A stretch of DNA of 64,000 nt from Phoronis australis (Eukaryota > Phoronida > Phoronidae), in NCBI GenBank assembly GCA_002633005.1, contig NMRA01000235.1:409806-473805 (forward strand), read 5' to 3'. Below are positions 63,101 through 64,000 of this stretch, piece by piece; position 1 is the stretch's first letter, and the number at the start of each line of letters is the position of its first letter. Made by a program: the position numbers and the translations under genes. The notes beneath the pieces were generated by a model, which did no database searches, was not told where the DNA came from, and saw nothing but the letters and a program-made list of their open reading frames with translations.

Positions 63101-64000
63101 TTAGTGAAACCGATAACCAAAATGCTCTTCACTTTAGCACAGTATGGCCAACAAGTGAAATTATATTTTTTAAAGTACTCAGCAAAAGTAAGCATTAAGG
63201 GCAATGAACAACATTACTAGCATTGATTTCACCGTACAGTTGCCAATTTAATAAATAGAAAAAATAATCATCTTTAGTACTGCAGTTCAGTCTTTAAAAA
63301 TAGTGGAATGGTCATTTTTGGCAAAAGTTTTTGTGTGAAATTTAAAAGCGTCTTATTTACCGTAGAGCTAAAATTTATTTCTTTTTACGCTTCCTGTTTT
63401 AGATAGCACAGAATTGGAAGAGTAATTTTTTTCTACACTAAAAATTGTCCAACTCAAAAATCTCCAAAATGTGAGACACCGAAATCTGAGTAACATTTAA
63501 GAGACAGTCTGTATAAAAACCAGTAGATTTTCAAAAATCGGTCTATACGTCAAAATTTAAAACAACTTCATTTTTGTAAATGAGTAGGTATCCTAACATA
63601 AACCCAAATGCCAAATTTTGTGTACTCAATGACCCCTATTTTCGCCGCTGGAGCACGATAACACAAATTGGCACAATTGGGCATATTAGCCGTCTCAAAA
63701 ATCGCATGTTTTCAGCAACAAAAATGAGTAACATACAAAATAGATCAAATGTATATTTTGGTGGCTGAAATAAAGAACGTATACAATGTACTGTACATAA
63801 TTCTGTGTCATTAATTAAAATCTGACAGTTTTGTGCTAGACAGGAAAGGTAATTCCCAGACCACTTTTTGGGGGTAATTTTAGTGGCCATTTTTTGTGAC
63901 CTTCTTACTGCCATAAAACACCTTGTATCCTTATGTGACATTTTGAACATACAGTTAAAGAGTCAGTCTTGATGACTGAGCAATAAAAAATCTTGCCTCA

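Larger units (their letters stand above)
59366..64000 (-). other. Sequence upstream of kringle A' on the minus strand, no exon recognised
   Basis: If the minus-strand gene has WSC and signal-peptide exons like its paralogue, they are not visible here: no G-C-[YF]-x-D or C-W-C-G-N signature was found on the minus strand. The stretch includes heat-shock-type elements at 59719-59939 and a short tandem repeat at 60028-60126. The remainder is AT-rich with no recognised gene. Confidence 0.45.

Overview
The window is nuclear DNA from an animal, most likely a marine invertebrate. The evidence is GT-AG spliceosomal introns of several kilobases, extracellular WSC and kringle modules carried on phase 1-1 exons, AT-rich non-coding DNA with many microsatellites, a decayed non-LTR retrotransposon, a hAT-type MITE, and frequent copies of the palindrome TACATGTA. 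I cannot fix the phylum from sequence alone; a hemichordate, cephalochordate, echinoderm or mollusc would all fit. Most of the window is intronic or intergenic.

The main content is a plus-strand gene running from 13490 to at least 37718. It encodes a secreted or membrane-anchored modular protein: a signal-peptide exon (13490-13562), WSC domain 1 split over two exons (15319-15458, 20977-21142), WSC domain 2 in one exon (22483-22755), kringle A (26658-26963) and two closely related kringles B1 (34214-34495) and B2 (37437-37718). Every junction between modules is phase 1, so the exons chain in frame. A second gene on the minus strand shows kringle A' (59365-59036) followed by kringle B' (55508-55227), the same order and phases, so it is an inverted paralogue. 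Its 5' exons probably lie to the right of the window. I found no terminal exon for either gene in the 37.7-55.2 kb interval.

1-13.4 kb: upstream DNA with old dispersed repeats, a truncated LINE reverse-transcriptase pseudogene (about 8.6-10.2 kb) and one MITE copy. 13.5-37.7 kb: the plus-strand WSC-kringle gene, whose introns hold a heat-shock-element cluster with a minus-strand TATA box, CAG repeats, an approximately 420-bp tandem repeat with AGGTCA direct repeats, a 31-bp minisatellite and a segmental duplication that produced B1/B2. 37.7-55.2 kb: mostly non-coding, with one unexplained coding-like stretch near 46.4 kb, the best MITE copy at 51.3 kb and a 61-bp tandem repeat at 54.1 kb. 55.2-64 kb: minus-strand kringle exons, then non-coding DNA.

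Assembly warning: three single N bases (17298, 35085, 38585) each sit between near-identical direct duplicates (about 2.4 kb, 575 bp and 411 bp). These look like overlapping contig ends or two haplotypes laid end to end. One of them duplicates exon 2 in a way that cannot be spliced in frame, so the second copy should not be counted as biology without read support.
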